42,500 nt of DNA from NCBI GenBank assembly GCA_022820545.1, contig JAJEFG010000060.1, positions 1 through 42,500 of the forward strand, given 5' to 3'. Position 1 is the first letter of the stretch; each line of letters begins with the position of its first letter. Shown piece by piece: positions 30,281-42,500 of the stretch. The notes under the pieces were generated by a model. It saw nothing but the letters and a program-made list of their open reading frames with translations. It did no database searches and had not been told where the DNA came from. This DNA is from Acidobacteriota bacterium. GTDB taxonomy: Bacteria > Acidobacteriota > Vicinamibacteria > Marinacidobacterales > Marinacidobacteraceae. Both the position numbers and the translations under genes were made by a program.

Positions 30281-33130
30281 CTAAAAGACGAATCCCGCAA
30301 GGAGCATCAGGCGGCGGGGTTCGATCCAGCTCGAAGGAATGAACTGCTCACCCGGATCTTCGAGACGAAGACTGGTCATGCCGATGCTCGCCGTGCTGTT
30401 CAGTGCGTTGTAGACATAGGCATCCAGTTTCAGCCCGAGGTCGCCGATGTCGAAGCGCTTTCCGAGGCGAACGTCCACTGCCCACAAGGCCGGATGGCGG
30501 AGTCCGTCTCGTGACCCTGCCAACTCCACGATGATGTTGTTCGCTGGCTGCTCGGTGACGCCTGTGGCCCGAACCTGCCGCGAGTACGGCTTGCCGCTCT
30601 CGATGTTGGCGTTGACCGCGAGCAGGAACTCGTAGGGCAGGAACAACACGCCTTGCAGTCGGAACATGTGGGGACGGTCAGCCTGTAGCCGCTGCCCGTC
30701 GTTCAGGTTCAGGTACGAGTTCGGGTCCTGGCCCGTTCGGTTCCCGTAGAACGGGTTGTTCTGAGACTGGAACCACGGTCGCGGAATCAGGCCCACCGAC
30801 TTCGAGAGGGTGTACGAACCCTGAAGGTTCCAACGCCCGGCGTCCCGAGCGGCGAAGTGGAAAATGACACCATCGTAGGTCTGCTCGTAGGTGCCCTGAG
30901 CCCCGGGGAAATCACCCGGCGAGTTGCCCTTCACCAGGGTGGGCTGGGCCACCTGATTGAGCAGAGTCATGGGCGCCCCGGTGTAGGGGTCGGCCCACGG
31001 GATGCTCTCGTATTGGCCGCCCAGAATGGACCAACCCACCATCCGGTCGGTGTACTTGTGGACGTACTGCACTCCGACAGACATGTTGTTGCCGATCTCG
31101 CGGTCGTAGCCGGCCGTGTAGTGAAAGGAACGCGGCGCCAGCAGATTCTCTGGCTGCGCCAATTCTTCAACGGTCGTGGCGAAGAGAAGATCCCCGAGGG
31201 TTCCGTCGTCATTGAGTGCGTACTGCTGCCAGGGCGTCGCGCCGGGGGCGGGAGCGTCCCAGTTTCCAATGACGTTCTGGTCGTAGTGAATGCCGAAGAA
31301 ACCCTTGATCGCCGATCGTCCCTCTTCGTCAGGGCGGAAGGTGAAGCCGATCCGGGGACTTATGAGGTTCCACTGGACGATGTCGGGATCGCCGGGAGCG
31401 TTCCCTTCAACCGCGACCGCGTTGATCGCCGTGAACTCGCTGTCCCCTTCCACCGAGGCGAGTAGCTCGTACGCCGGAATCTCCCCCCGGTTGATGTCGA
31501 GACGCACACCTAGGTTCAGCGTCAACCGGTCGCTGACGGTCACGGTGTCGTCGATGAAGAATCCGTTGTCGCGGGAGATGCCGCCGTAGCGGTATGGCTC
31601 CTGGATGACCTGGTAGAGATAGCCGCCGGACTGGTACTGGTAGGCGCTGTTTGGGCCGGCGGCTACGCCGGTGACCGCAACTCCCTGCGCGATCTGAACC
31701 CCGAAGCGGAACTCGTGCTGCGCGCCGAGGAAATCGTCGGCGTAGTGGGTCACCTTGGCATTGAACTGGTTGCTCCAGGTCCGGTAGTCCCAGGGATACA
31801 CGATGCCGCCCTCGTAGGTGGTGGTCGGCTCCGCGTCGTAGTTGACGAAGGGCATGTCGAAGCTACCCGTTGGCGAGTCGTGGATGTCGCTCGCCCACCA
31901 GCCCGAATAGCGCGCCTCGAAGAGGGTGGTGTCCGAAATCGTGCTGGTCAGGCCTCCAGCCACCGAAACGGTGGCGCCGCGCTCGACGAATGCCGCCGAA
32001 GCGGTGACGTTGGGCGAGCTGCCTCCAATGAAGGCCCAGTCCTCGAGGTGGGTGTTCACGAACACCTCGTGCCGGTCGGAGAGCTTCGTGGTCAGCTTCA
32101 GCGTGATCTTGTCGTTCTCGCTGTTGTCCGCGGTGGCCAACGCCGGATCATTGCCCGCTTCCCACGAGCTGTCACGCGAATACTGCCCGCCCGTCATGAA
32201 CCACATGCGCTCCCGGATGACCGGACCGCCGAGAGTGAAGGTGATGTCCTGATAATTGTCCCTTTGGAAGGCAAAGGCGTCAGGACTTCCAGCTGAAACG
32301 GGCTCGCCGGTACCGGCGTCGGCATAGATCTCGGGGAACGTGAGGGCGTCGCTCTGGTAGAAGTAGTTTCCGGTGCCACTGAAGGTGTCACCGCCCTTCT
32401 TGGTGACGATGTTGAAGGTGCCGCCGGTGGCGTTGCCGAACTCGGCGGGAGCGCCGATCCCGATGATCTCGACTTCCTCGATCATGTCCACGTTCGGGTC
32501 ACCCCACGAGGATCCGGTTTCCGGGGCGCTCGTCTCGATACCGTCGATGTTCCAGGAGTTCGACTGCTGGTTCGACCCGAAGGCCACCGCCCGGTCGCCG
32601 CCGCCACCGCTGTTGACCTGCGTGATTCCGGGAGAGATGTGGATGTAGTCGTAGAAGTTCCGCTCGGTCGGCAACTCCTCCACCAGTTCGGAGTTGAAGG
32701 TAGTGATCGAGGCGTTGGTGCTGACATCGAGAAGCGGCGCTTCCGCGACCACTTGCACCGTCTCCTGAACGCCGGAGAGGCTCAGCGCCGCGTCGAGCGT
32801 CGCGGTCGTGTTCTGGCCCACGCGCACTCCTTCAAAGCGCACGGTGTCGAAACCGGCGAGCGAGATCTCCACGGCGTAGTCGCCGGCGGAGAGACCCGGG
32901 AAGCGAAACACTCCCGACGCGTTCGTAACCGCCGAACGGGAGCCGCCGATGATGGCGTCACTCAGGAGGGTGGCGGTAGCGCCCGGTATCACCGCGCCGC
33001 TGTCGTCGGTCACGGTGCCTCGGACGAGGCCGTTGTCCTGCGCGAGGGAGGCGGCCGGAAGCGACAGCGCGAGGACCAGGACCCCGATCGCCAACCCTGC
33101 CGGCCGCGGAGAGCGGAAACGATGCATCAT
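30281..33130 (-). CDS. TonB-dependent receptor with carboxypeptidase-like regulatory domain (Oar-like)
   Basis: The 949-residue outer-membrane protein begins with a Sec signal (to about residue 31, AASLAQ) and a carboxypeptidase-regulatory-like domain (LVRGTVTDDSGAVIPGATATLLS to LDAALSLSG). A plug domain follows, with LLDVSTNASITTFNSELVEELPTERNF, NSWNIDGIETS and EFGNATGGTFNIVTKKGG, then a beta-barrel ending in Phe (LLAGFVF), as barrel insertion requires. This architecture is abundant in Acidobacteriota; ligands may be peptides, oligosaccharides or other large nutrients. The start is the first of two adjacent ATGs, 6 bases after AGGGAG. The stop of a 34-codon upstream reading frame overlaps it. 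An intrinsic terminator follows the gene. Confidence 0.93.
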   Translation of the reverse strand: MMHRFRSPRPAGLAIGVLVLALSLPAASLAQDNGLVRGTVTDDSGAVIPGATATLLSDAIIGGSRSAVTNASGVFRFPGLSAGDYAVEISLAGFDTVRFEGVRVGQNTTATLDAALSLSGVQETVQVVAEAPLLDVSTNASITTFNSELVEELPTERNFYDYIHISPGITQVNSGGGGDRAVAFGSNQQSNSWNIDGIETSAPETGSSWGDPNVDMIEEVEIIGIGAPAEFGNATGGTFNIVTKKGGDTFSGTGNYFYQSDALTFPEIYADAGTGEPVSAGSPDAFAFQRDNYQDITFTLGGPVIRERMWFMTGGQYSRDSSWEAGNDPALATADNSENDKITLKLTTKLSDRHEVFVNTHLEDWAFIGGSSPNVTASAAFVERGATVSVAGGLTSTISDTTLFEARYSGWWASDIHDSPTGSFDMPFVNYDAEPTTTYEGGIVYPWDYRTWSNQFNAKVTHYADDFLGAQHEFRFGVQIAQGVAVTGVAAGPNSAYQYQSGGYLYQVIQEPYRYGGISRDNGFFIDDTVTVSDRLTLNLGVRLDINRGEIPAYELLASVEGDSEFTAINAVAVEGNAPGDPDIVQWNLISPRIGFTFRPDEEGRSAIKGFFGIHYDQNVIGNWDAPAPGATPWQQYALNDDGTLGDLLFATTVEELAQPENLLAPRSFHYTAGYDREIGNNMSVGVQYVHKYTDRMVGWSILGGQYESIPWADPYTGAPMTLLNQVAQPTLVKGNSPGDFPGAQGTYEQTYDGVIFHFAARDAGRWNLQGSYTLSKSVGLIPRPWFQSQNNPFYGNRTGQDPNSYLNLNDGQRLQADRPHMFRLQGVLFLPYEFLLAVNANIESGKPYSRQVRATGVTEQPANNIIVELAGSRDGLRHPALWAVDVRLGKRFDIGDLGLKLDAYVYNALNSTASIGMTSLRLEDPGEQFIPSSWIEPRRLMLLAGFVF

Positions 33131-33231
33131 GAGCTTCTCCCTGGAGAGTCTCCGGAGATTTGGTTCACAGGATTCGGTTCTGTGGATTGGAGGGCGGCAT
33201 TCTCGCTGAAACGACCCGGTTTTTCCACCAT
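33127..33231 (-). CDS. putative 34-residue leader ORF coupled to the TonB-dependent receptor
   Basis: A short reading frame starts at ATG 33231 behind AAGGAG at a 5-base distance and ends with TGA inside the receptor's start (ATGATG), a 4-base overlap. The product begins MVEKPGRFSENAALQ and ends SGDSPGRSS; it has no signal, no membrane segment and no known family. The receptor's own ribosome binding site lies within it. This is the usual layout of a translationally coupled leader, but the conservation that would prove it cannot be seen here. Confidence 0.4.
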   Translation of the reverse strand: MVEKPGRFSENAALQSTEPNPVNQISGDSPGRSS

Positions 33232-33283
33232 TTCGGCTCCTTGGGAGGGTGCCGGTGGCGTGAAGTGCCATCGCAGATAGCAA

Positions 33284-35011
33284 TCAGGGTGCCGCGCCGA
33301 AATGGGAATCCGGCAGGGGGCCGGCCGGTTGCGTTCTCCACGCGCGTGGAGGTGGGAGTTTCGCCTCCCTTCGGTCGGCGATGCCGGCCGGAGGCCGGCG
33401 CTCCGACCGGCAGTCGGGATCCGTGAGAAGAGCGCGGGCGGCGTATTGGTCGGCCATCTCGTCGTCTCCCGTCGTGCGGGCCACCCTCGCCGCAGCGGAG
33501 AGCGTCGCCGAGTCGAAGGGACGGAGTGCCAACGACCGAAGCAACGCGGCCAGCGCGTCGCGGTGGCGTCCCAGGCTCTCCAGCGCGGCGCCCAACCCGG
33601 CCAGATCGGCCGCGAGCCCGGGCGAATCGGCGTGGTCACGGGCTCCCACTACCGCCTCCCAGCGCTGGACCGCTTCGTCCCAATCGCCGCGGCCAGCGGC
33701 ATCCCGCGCCCGGCCGCGGTCGCGTTCCGCCCGGTTGGCGCGCTCCCAGGCTTCGGCCTCGGCGGCCTTGACCGCGTCGAGGCGGACCAGTACCGCTTCG
33801 GCTGCCGGCGCGTCCCCGGCCCGGCGCAGCGCGGCGTGGAGGCTGGTCAGGATTGCGGCATGGTCGGGGGCCGCGTCGGCGAGACGGATGAGTTCGCCTG
33901 CCGCGCGCTCGACCTGTCCCTCCCGCAATGCGGCTTTCGCGAGCGCGAACCGGGTGTTCAGGGCGTCGGGACGGCTCGCCGCGCGACTCTCGAGAAGGGT
34001 CAGCAGTTCCGGGTCCCCGCCGGCGACGATGGCATCGAGCGCCACGCTCGCCATCTCGCCGGCGCTGGCCGGATCGAGGCGCAGCGCCGCCCGGTAGGCG
34101 TCGAGCGATCCCTCCATGTCCAGCCGGAAGGCGCGGAGACGGCCGAGCGTCATCCAGAGGGCGGGCTCGTCCCGGAGTCCGGCGGCCAGCGCCCGCACCG
34201 CCGCCGCCAGGGCTTCCTCAGGCGCCGGCTCGACCGATGTCCAGGCGACAAGGAACAGAGCCCGGGGATCGTCCGGCGCGACGTCGGCCGCCACCCGGGC
34301 CGCACACCGCGCGAGCCGGGGGATCCCGGCCTCATCGGCCGCGAGCGCGAGCGCGGTCCACGGCGCCGGCCGGTCCGGCGCCTGTTCCTTCGCCTTTCCG
34401 GCGGCATCGAGGCTCGTTTCCAGAAGCGTTTCCCGCGAGTCGGTCGGCGGACCCGCGCCTTCCGATGCCGCGAGGCGCCGCGCGAAGTTGGACCGCCCCA
34501 GGAGAGCCGGCAGATACCCCGGTGCGAGGCGGAGCGCCCGGCCGGTCGCCTCCAGAGCGCCCTCCAGCCGGCCGGTCGCTCCGAGCGCCTCGGAGTAGAG
34601 CGCCCACGCCAGCCCGGGGCGCTGGACTGGAACGGCCCCTTCGGGAGCTTCGGGGCCGTAGGAATCGACCGCCGCGCCCAGGTGGTCCGCGGCAACTTCC
34701 CACTCGCCGCGTTCCACCGCGAGCGCCCCGAGCTGGAACCGGGCCGGGCCATGGAAGGGAACCTCGTCGACCACCGACAGGAGAATCGGGATCGCCCGAT
34801 CCGTTTCCTCGGCGGCGAGAAGCGCGATGGCCCGCTCCATCCGGGCGCGGACATCGGCGGCAGGCTGGTACGCGCCGCCGGCGGCTGCGCCGACAACGAG
34901 GAGAGTGAGGGCGAAACCGCCGATGGCAGTGCGCCGAAGCGGGTCCGTGCGCGTTTCGCTCGCCTGGGGCGAGCGATGCCGGCCGGAGGCCGGCGCTCCG
35001 AGCGAGGTCAT
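33284..35011 (-). CDS. tetratricopeptide-repeat protein, membrane-anchored or exported
   Basis: This 575-residue Ala-rich protein has a hydrophobic segment near residues 29-48 (AIGGFALTLLVVGAAAGGAY), probably a signal or anchor, then TPR-like helical pairs along its length, with segments such as GRLEGALEATGRALRLAPGYLPALLG, GSLDAYRAALRLDPASAG and GRHRDALAALLRSLALRPFDSATLSAAAR. TPR proteins are scaffolds. The ATG overlaps the CRTAC1 stop in ATGA. Residues about 4-22 (LGAPASGRHRSPQASETRT) and a C-terminal tail (RSERRPPAGIADRREAK) are translated from double-hairpin repeats at 34947-35006 and 33359-33408, so both ends look extended by repeat insertion. The true start may be elsewhere, but no in-frame ATG precedes the hydrophobic segment after the first. 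Confidence 0.75.
   Translation of the reverse strand: MTSLGAPASGRHRSPQASETRTDPLRRTAIGGFALTLLVVGAAAGGAYQPAADVRARMERAIALLAAEETDRAIPILLSVVDEVPFHGPARFQLGALAVERGEWEVAADHLGAAVDSYGPEAPEGAVPVQRPGLAWALYSEALGATGRLEGALEATGRALRLAPGYLPALLGRSNFARRLAASEGAGPPTDSRETLLETSLDAAGKAKEQAPDRPAPWTALALAADEAGIPRLARCAARVAADVAPDDPRALFLVAWTSVEPAPEEALAAAVRALAAGLRDEPALWMTLGRLRAFRLDMEGSLDAYRAALRLDPASAGEMASVALDAIVAGGDPELLTLLESRAASRPDALNTRFALAKAALREGQVERAAGELIRLADAAPDHAAILTSLHAALRRAGDAPAAEAVLVRLDAVKAAEAEAWERANRAERDRGRARDAAGRGDWDEAVQRWEAVVGARDHADSPGLAADLAGLGAALESLGRHRDALAALLRSLALRPFDSATLSAAARVARTTGDDEMADQYAARALLTDPDCRSERRPPAGIADRREAKLPPPRAWRTQPAGPLPDSHFGAAP
33359..33408. repeat. double-hairpin repeat, copy E, inside the 3' end of the TPR gene
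   Basis: Hairpin 1 pairs TCGCC (33361-33365) with GGCGA (33377-33381). Hairpin 2 pairs GCCGGCC (33383-33389) with GGCCGGC (33393-33399) around GGA. It is nearly identical to copy B at 16929. A separate 7-bp palindrome, CTCCACG-CG-CGTGGAG, lies beside it at 33336-33351. Confidence 0.85.
34947..35006. repeat. double-hairpin repeat, copy F, at the CRTAC1-TPR gene junction
   Basis: Hairpin 1 pairs TCGCTCGCC (34956-34964) with GGCGAGCGA (34968-34976). Hairpin 2 pairs GCCGGCC (34978-34984) with GGCCGGC (34988-34994). It begins two bases past the CRTAC1 stop and supplies the first codons of the TPR reading frame. Confidence 0.85.
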
Positions 35012-36678
35012 GGCGGCGGGAGGGCGACCGGCGCGGCGCCGCGGAGGAGGAGCCAGGTTGTGTTCACGGCCAGAGCGCGGTGCGTTTCGGCGGCCCCGTC
35101 GGGCCAGCGGATCTCGATCTCCACGGGTTGCGCCTCGGAAGCTCCCGGGGATCCGAGACCGAAGTGGAGGATTCGCTCGCTGTCGGAGGCGTAGCTCTCG
35201 CCGGCCCGAACCGAGCGCGACTGCCGGGACGAGACGAGCGTGACCCGGGCCCCGAGGGCGTCACGCTCCCGCCCGGGGTCCACGAGCCGGAACCGGATCC
35301 AGGCTTCTTCAGCCGGTGGGTCGGGAGCCCAGAGCGTGGGGGCGTCGTCCTGGTTGGCGACCGCGATCTCCCACCGGCCGTCCCCCTCGACGTCGATGAG
35401 CGCCATTCCGCGGGAGGATCGTACGGGCGGCCGCAGGGTTTTGGCTCCGTAGGTCCCGCCGTCCTGGAGGAAGAGCTGGTCGGGCTGCCCGTAGGTCTCA
35501 CCGAGCGCCGGATCGTCCTCGACCTGCGGATAGAGGTGCCCGTTCGCGAAGGCGACGTCGAGATCGCCGTCGTTGTCGGCGTCGAAGAAGAGGGCGCCCC
35601 AGCCCAGCGGCCGGAAGGTGGGGGTCGCCATGCCGGCTCCCACCGCGTCCTCGAGGAACAGCGAGGGGCCGACTCCCTGGTAGAAGGCGTAGTGGTCGTG
35701 GGCGAAGTTCGTGACCACCAGGTCGGGCCACCCGTCTTCGTCCGCGTCCGCGGCGGCCACCCCCATGCTTCCCTGCGTCGCCCCGTCGGCGCTGAGCGCG
35801 ACCCCCGTGAAGAGTCCGGCATCCCGGAAAACGCCGCCGCGGTTCTCGAGCATGTCGTTCGGACCGCTGTCGTTGGCCACGAAGATGTCCTGGTCGCCGT
35901 CGTCGTCGAAGTCGAGCGCGACGGCCCCCATGGAATAGCGCGCCGGAACGTCTCCGATTCCAGAGGTGTCGGTCGCATCCTCGAACGCGCCGTTCCCGCG
36001 CCCGCGGAAAAAGCGGTTGCCCTGCGGAACGAGGCCGCGCGGGCCGTCGAGCACCGGGACCCTCCCGCGCCAGCGCCGGGTCCGCCTGCCGCCCCGGATG
36101 TCCGGCTCGTCCGTTTCGATGTAGTTGGCGACGAAAAGGTCGAGTGTCCGGTCGCCGTCGGCGTCCAGGAACACCGCCCCGATACCCCACCCGGGATCCG
36201 CGACCCCGGCCCGCTCCCCGATCTCGGAGAAGGTCCCATCCCCGTTGTTGCGGAAGAACAGGTTGGGGCCCAGGGCGGTCACGTAGAGGTCGGGGAAGCC
36301 GTCGCCGTCGAAGTCCGCGCTCACCGCGCCCTGGCCGTAGACGTCGGTCACGATCCCGGCAGCTTCGGTGACATCGGAGAAACGCCCGCCCTCGTTCCGG
36401 TAGAGCACTCCGGAACGCGCCCGCCAGGCGTCCTCCGGATCGTCCCAGGAAGGGGCATTGGGGAAATAGAGGTCGGGCAACCCGTCCTGGTCGTAGTCGA
36501 GGACCGCGACCCCCGTCCCGGTGGACTCGGCGATGTGGTTTTTCTCCGGGCCTCCGGTCCCGGTCACGACCGCGAGGCCCGCTTCGGAGGCCACGTCACG
36601 GTAGTCCTGGCCCGCGACCGGCGAGGCGAGTGACAGCGCCAGGACGATCACCAGGATCCCGGCGGCGGCTCGAGCCAC
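35008..36678 (-). CDS. CRTAC1-like protein: FG-GAP/VCBS repeats with C-terminal ASPIC/UnbV domain
   Basis: The 556-residue exported protein has a Sec signal (VARAAAGILVIVLALSLASPVAGQ). A seven-bladed FG-GAP/VCBS propeller follows, with calcium-loop repeats such as LDYDQDGLPDLYF, ADFDGDGFPDLYV, LDADGDRTLDLFV, LDFDDDGDQDIFV and FDADNDGDLDVAF. The C-terminal ASPIC/UnbV domain includes DALGARVTLVSS, SYASDSERILHFGLG and EIEIRWPDG. The family is common in Acidobacteriota and Planctomycetes, and its role is unclear, perhaps surface binding. I chose GTG at 36678, which begins the signal peptide 16 bases after the upstream reductase stop; an ATG at 36777 would add a long basic stretch. The stop overlaps the next gene's ATG. 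Confidence 0.88.
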   Translation of the reverse strand: MARAAAGILVIVLALSLASPVAGQDYRDVASEAGLAVVTGTGGPEKNHIAESTGTGVAVLDYDQDGLPDLYFPNAPSWDDPEDAWRARSGVLYRNEGGRFSDVTEAAGIVTDVYGQGAVSADFDGDGFPDLYVTALGPNLFFRNNGDGTFSEIGERAGVADPGWGIGAVFLDADGDRTLDLFVANYIETDEPDIRGGRRTRRWRGRVPVLDGPRGLVPQGNRFFRGRGNGAFEDATDTSGIGDVPARYSMGAVALDFDDDGDQDIFVANDSGPNDMLENRGGVFRDAGLFTGVALSADGATQGSMGVAAADADEDGWPDLVVTNFAHDHYAFYQGVGPSLFLEDAVGAGMATPTFRPLGWGALFFDADNDGDLDVAFANGHLYPQVEDDPALGETYGQPDQLFLQDGGTYGAKTLRPPVRSSRGMALIDVEGDGRWEIAVANQDDAPTLWAPDPPAEEAWIRFRLVDPGRERDALGARVTLVSSRQSRSVRAGESYASDSERILHFGLGSPGASEAQPVEIEIRWPDGAAETHRALAVNTTWLLLRGAAPVALPPP

Positions 36679-36694
36679 CCGGATCGCGGGCCGC

Positions 36695-37689
36695 TCAGTC
36701 CCGCGGCGCCGGCTGTTCGTGCCCCAGTACCGGGTGCGGAATATAGGGCGCCTCGAGCGCCGCGATCGTTTCCTCATCGAGCGTCAGGTCCACGGCAGCG
36801 GCGAGTTCCTCCATCTGTTCGACGCGGGTGGCGCCCACGATCGCCGAGTCCACTCCCGGCACCGACAGGAGCCAGGCGAGCGCCACCTTCGCCGGCTGCT
36901 CTCCGAGGCGGGCGGAGACCTCGATCAGCGTATCGAGCACCTCGAAGTCCGCGTCCTCGTAGTACAGGCGGTCCGCGTAGGCGTCGTCCCTGGCCCGCGG
37001 CGTCGCATCGCGACTGGTGCGGGTACGGTTGCCGGCCAGGAATCCCCGCGCCAGCGGGCTCCAGGGAATCATCCCGATCCCCTGGTCGAGGCAGAGCGGC
37101 ACCATCTCGCGCTCCTCCTCGCGATACACGAGATTCAGGTGGTTCTGCATCGAGACGAACCGCGACGCGCCCATGGCGTCCGCGGTGAAGAGCATGGTGG
37201 CGAACTCCCAGGCGGCCATGCTGCTGGCGCCGAGATAGCGCACCTTTCCGGCCTTCACCAGCGAGTCGAGCGCCTCGATGGTTTCCTCGACGGGGGTTTC
37301 GTGATCGAACCGGTGGATCTGGTAGAGGTCGATGTAGTCGAGCCCGAGGCGCTTCAGGGACGCGTCGCAGGCGGCGAGGATGTGTTTTCGCGAAAGGCCG
37401 CCGCGGTTCGGGCCCTTGGCGACCGGGAAGTACACCTTGCTGGCGAGCACGTAGTCCTCGCGGTGCGCCAGTTCCCGGAGCATCTTGCCGGTGATCTCCT
37501 CGCTGACGCCTTTCGAGTACATGTTCGCGGTGTCGAAGAAGTTGATGCCGAGGTCCAGCGCCTTCCTGAAGTGGGCGCGTGACGCTTCCTCGTCGAGGAT
37601 CCAGGAACGCCAGTTCGGATCGCCATAGGTCATGCAGCCGAGCGTCAGCCGGCTGACCTCGAGGCCCGTGGTGCCCAGTCGCACGGTCT

Positions 37690-37693
<4 letters not shown>
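36695..37693 (-). CDS. aldo/keto reductase
   Basis: This 332-residue cytoplasmic NADPH-dependent reductase has the family tetrad: Asp and Tyr in FFDTANMYS, Lys in LASKVYF, His in YQIHRFD. Cofactor-contact segments MIPWSPLARGFLAG and DSAIVGATRVEQMEE are also present. It resembles the YajO/Tas group of AKRs, which act on varied aldehydes and ketones. GTG at 37693 overlaps the antiporter stop (GTGA) and follows GGAGGGGAG. Its coupling with a cation antiporter has no evident meaning. Confidence 0.93.
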
Positions 37694-39675
<1,982 letters not shown>

Positions 39676-39708
39676 TCCGGCGCAGGATACCGGGAATTCG
39701 CGCTCCCT

Positions 39709-39745
39709 AGACCCACCATGCCGGTCGGAGGCCGGTGTTCCACGG
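39709..39745. repeat. double-hairpin repeat family, partial copy H
   Basis: Only hairpin 2 is clear: GCCGGTC (39720-39726) pairs with GGCCGGT (39730-39736) around GGA, using wobble pairs, and the GTTCC trailer follows. It lies between the antiporter start and copy G. Confidence 0.55.
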
Positions 39746-39778
39746 CGGCGCGATGTGAGGATCGGTGGAGTTACGACG

Positions 39779-39826
39779 TGCGCGGCGCGGAGCGCCGCGC
39801 GTGCCGGTCTGGAGACCGGCGTTCCG
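39779..39826. repeat. double-hairpin repeat, copy G, directly 3' of the 5S rRNA gene
   Basis: Hairpin 1 pairs GCGCGGCGC (39780-39788) with GCGCCGCGC (39792-39800). Hairpin 2 pairs GCCGGTCT (39803-39810) with AGACCGGC (39813-39820). The trailer GTTCC then meets the 5S 3' end. It could act as the rRNA operon's end structure; there is no T-tract. Confidence 0.8.
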
Positions 39827-39829
39827 GAG

Positions 39830-39947
39830 TCCCGGCGACGACCTACTCTCCCACAGCGCTTCCGCTGCAGTACCATCGGCGCTGGAGGACTTTACTGCCG
39901 TGTTCGGAATGGGAACGGGTGTGGCCCCTCCGCTCGGGTCACCGGGA
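39830..39947 (-). rRNA. rrf: 5S ribosomal RNA
   Basis: Read on the minus strand, the sequence starts TCCCGGTGACC and ends GTCGTCGCCGGGA, which pair as the terminal helix. It contains the conserved CCGTTCCCATTCCGAACACGG loop B/C region and GGGAGAGTAGG. The length is about 118 bases; ends are placed by the helix. It is last in the rRNA operon. Confidence 0.93.
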
Positions 39948-39986
39948 CAAAAACGATCCGTTGCAAATTGTGGAAGCGTCTAGCGG

Positions 39987-40008
39987 GACGTTCCGGAGTC
40001 GGAACGTC
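39987..40008 (-). other. 9-bp hairpin in the 23S-5S spacer
   Basis: GACGTTCCG and CGGAACGTC pair perfectly around GAGT. Part of it (CGTTCCGGAGTC) is repeated exactly at 39820-39831 on the far side of the 5S gene. It may be a processing signal. Confidence 0.5.
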
Positions 40009-40045
40009 AAGGTGCTTTGCGTGCAGCAGCTTCGGCGAATCAGTC

Positions 40046-40081
40046 AGTTCCGGTAACAGACAATTTCTGTCACCGGAAACT
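40046..40081 (-). other. long hairpin in the 23S-5S spacer
   Basis: AGTTCCGGTAACAGA (40046-40060) pairs with TCTGTCACCGGAAACT (40066-40081) around CAATT, with minor mismatches. Its position 15-20 bases past the 23S 3' end suits an RNase III-type processing stem. Confidence 0.5.
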
Positions 40082-40098
40082 CGTGATACGCACGATGT

Positions 40099-42500
<2,402 letters not shown>

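Overview
The window is high-GC bacterial chromosome, with an estimated GC in the high sixties. The gene content fits an uncultured member of the Acidobacteriota or a close relative: a TonB-dependent receptor with an N-terminal carboxypeptidase-like regulatory domain, a CRTAC1/ASPIC-UnbV protein next to a TPR protein, two quinoprotein dehydrogenases, many Tat or lipoprotein-exported hydrolases and a fused oxidoreductase-SelD. No marker in the window fixes the phylum on its own. The 23S gene at the right edge would settle it.

Layout, left to right. Positions 1-3268 are a mobile-looking edge: a gene-poor GC-rich stretch, a small hypothetical gene, a GIY-YIG protein of lower GC, and a P4-type tyrosine integrase whose expected catalytic tyrosine is cysteine. 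On the minus strand, 7508-3269 is a three-gene operon with 4-nt overlaps: NADH-dehydrogenase-like/SelD fusion, dapF and a solute-binding lipoprotein. Diverging from it on the plus strand, 7639-13597 is a tight six-gene run: serine hydrolase, sorbosone-dehydrogenase-like protein, PQQ dehydrogenase, DoxX, a ribbon-helix-helix protein and an HD hydrolase. A vapBC module and a single-domain sensor-like protein follow.

Positions 19836-14979 (minus) hold the most unusual locus: a 948-residue protein with three AAA+ ATPase modules, followed by a 619-residue protein that joins a PD-(D/E)XK nuclease domain to a DEDD RNase H-fold exonuclease domain. A toxin-antitoxin module lies nearby. I propose the pair as a candidate uncharacterised nucleic-acid-processing or defence system. 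A large M14-family peptidase with an altered zinc motif follows (22841-20157, minus). Positions 22968-28637 (plus) are a catabolic operon in which most products carry Tat or lipoprotein signals: PatB-like PLP enzyme, small Tat lipoprotein, amidase, amidohydrolase and SelA-like PLP enzyme.

From 39675 down to 30281 (minus) runs a long gene series: NhaC-type antiporter with an extracytoplasmic N-terminal domain, aldo/keto reductase, CRTAC1 protein, TPR protein, a putative 34-codon leader ORF and the TonB-dependent receptor, closed by a strong intrinsic terminator. A serine carboxypeptidase (S10) lies beyond it. The right edge is the 3' part of an rRNA operon on the minus strand, 23S (cut by the window end) then 5S.

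A family of short double-hairpin repeats recurs through the window, mostly directly after stop codons of minus-strand genes and after the 5S gene. All copies have the same orientation, and the stems show compensatory changes. Two copies lie inside the TPR reading frame, one at each end.
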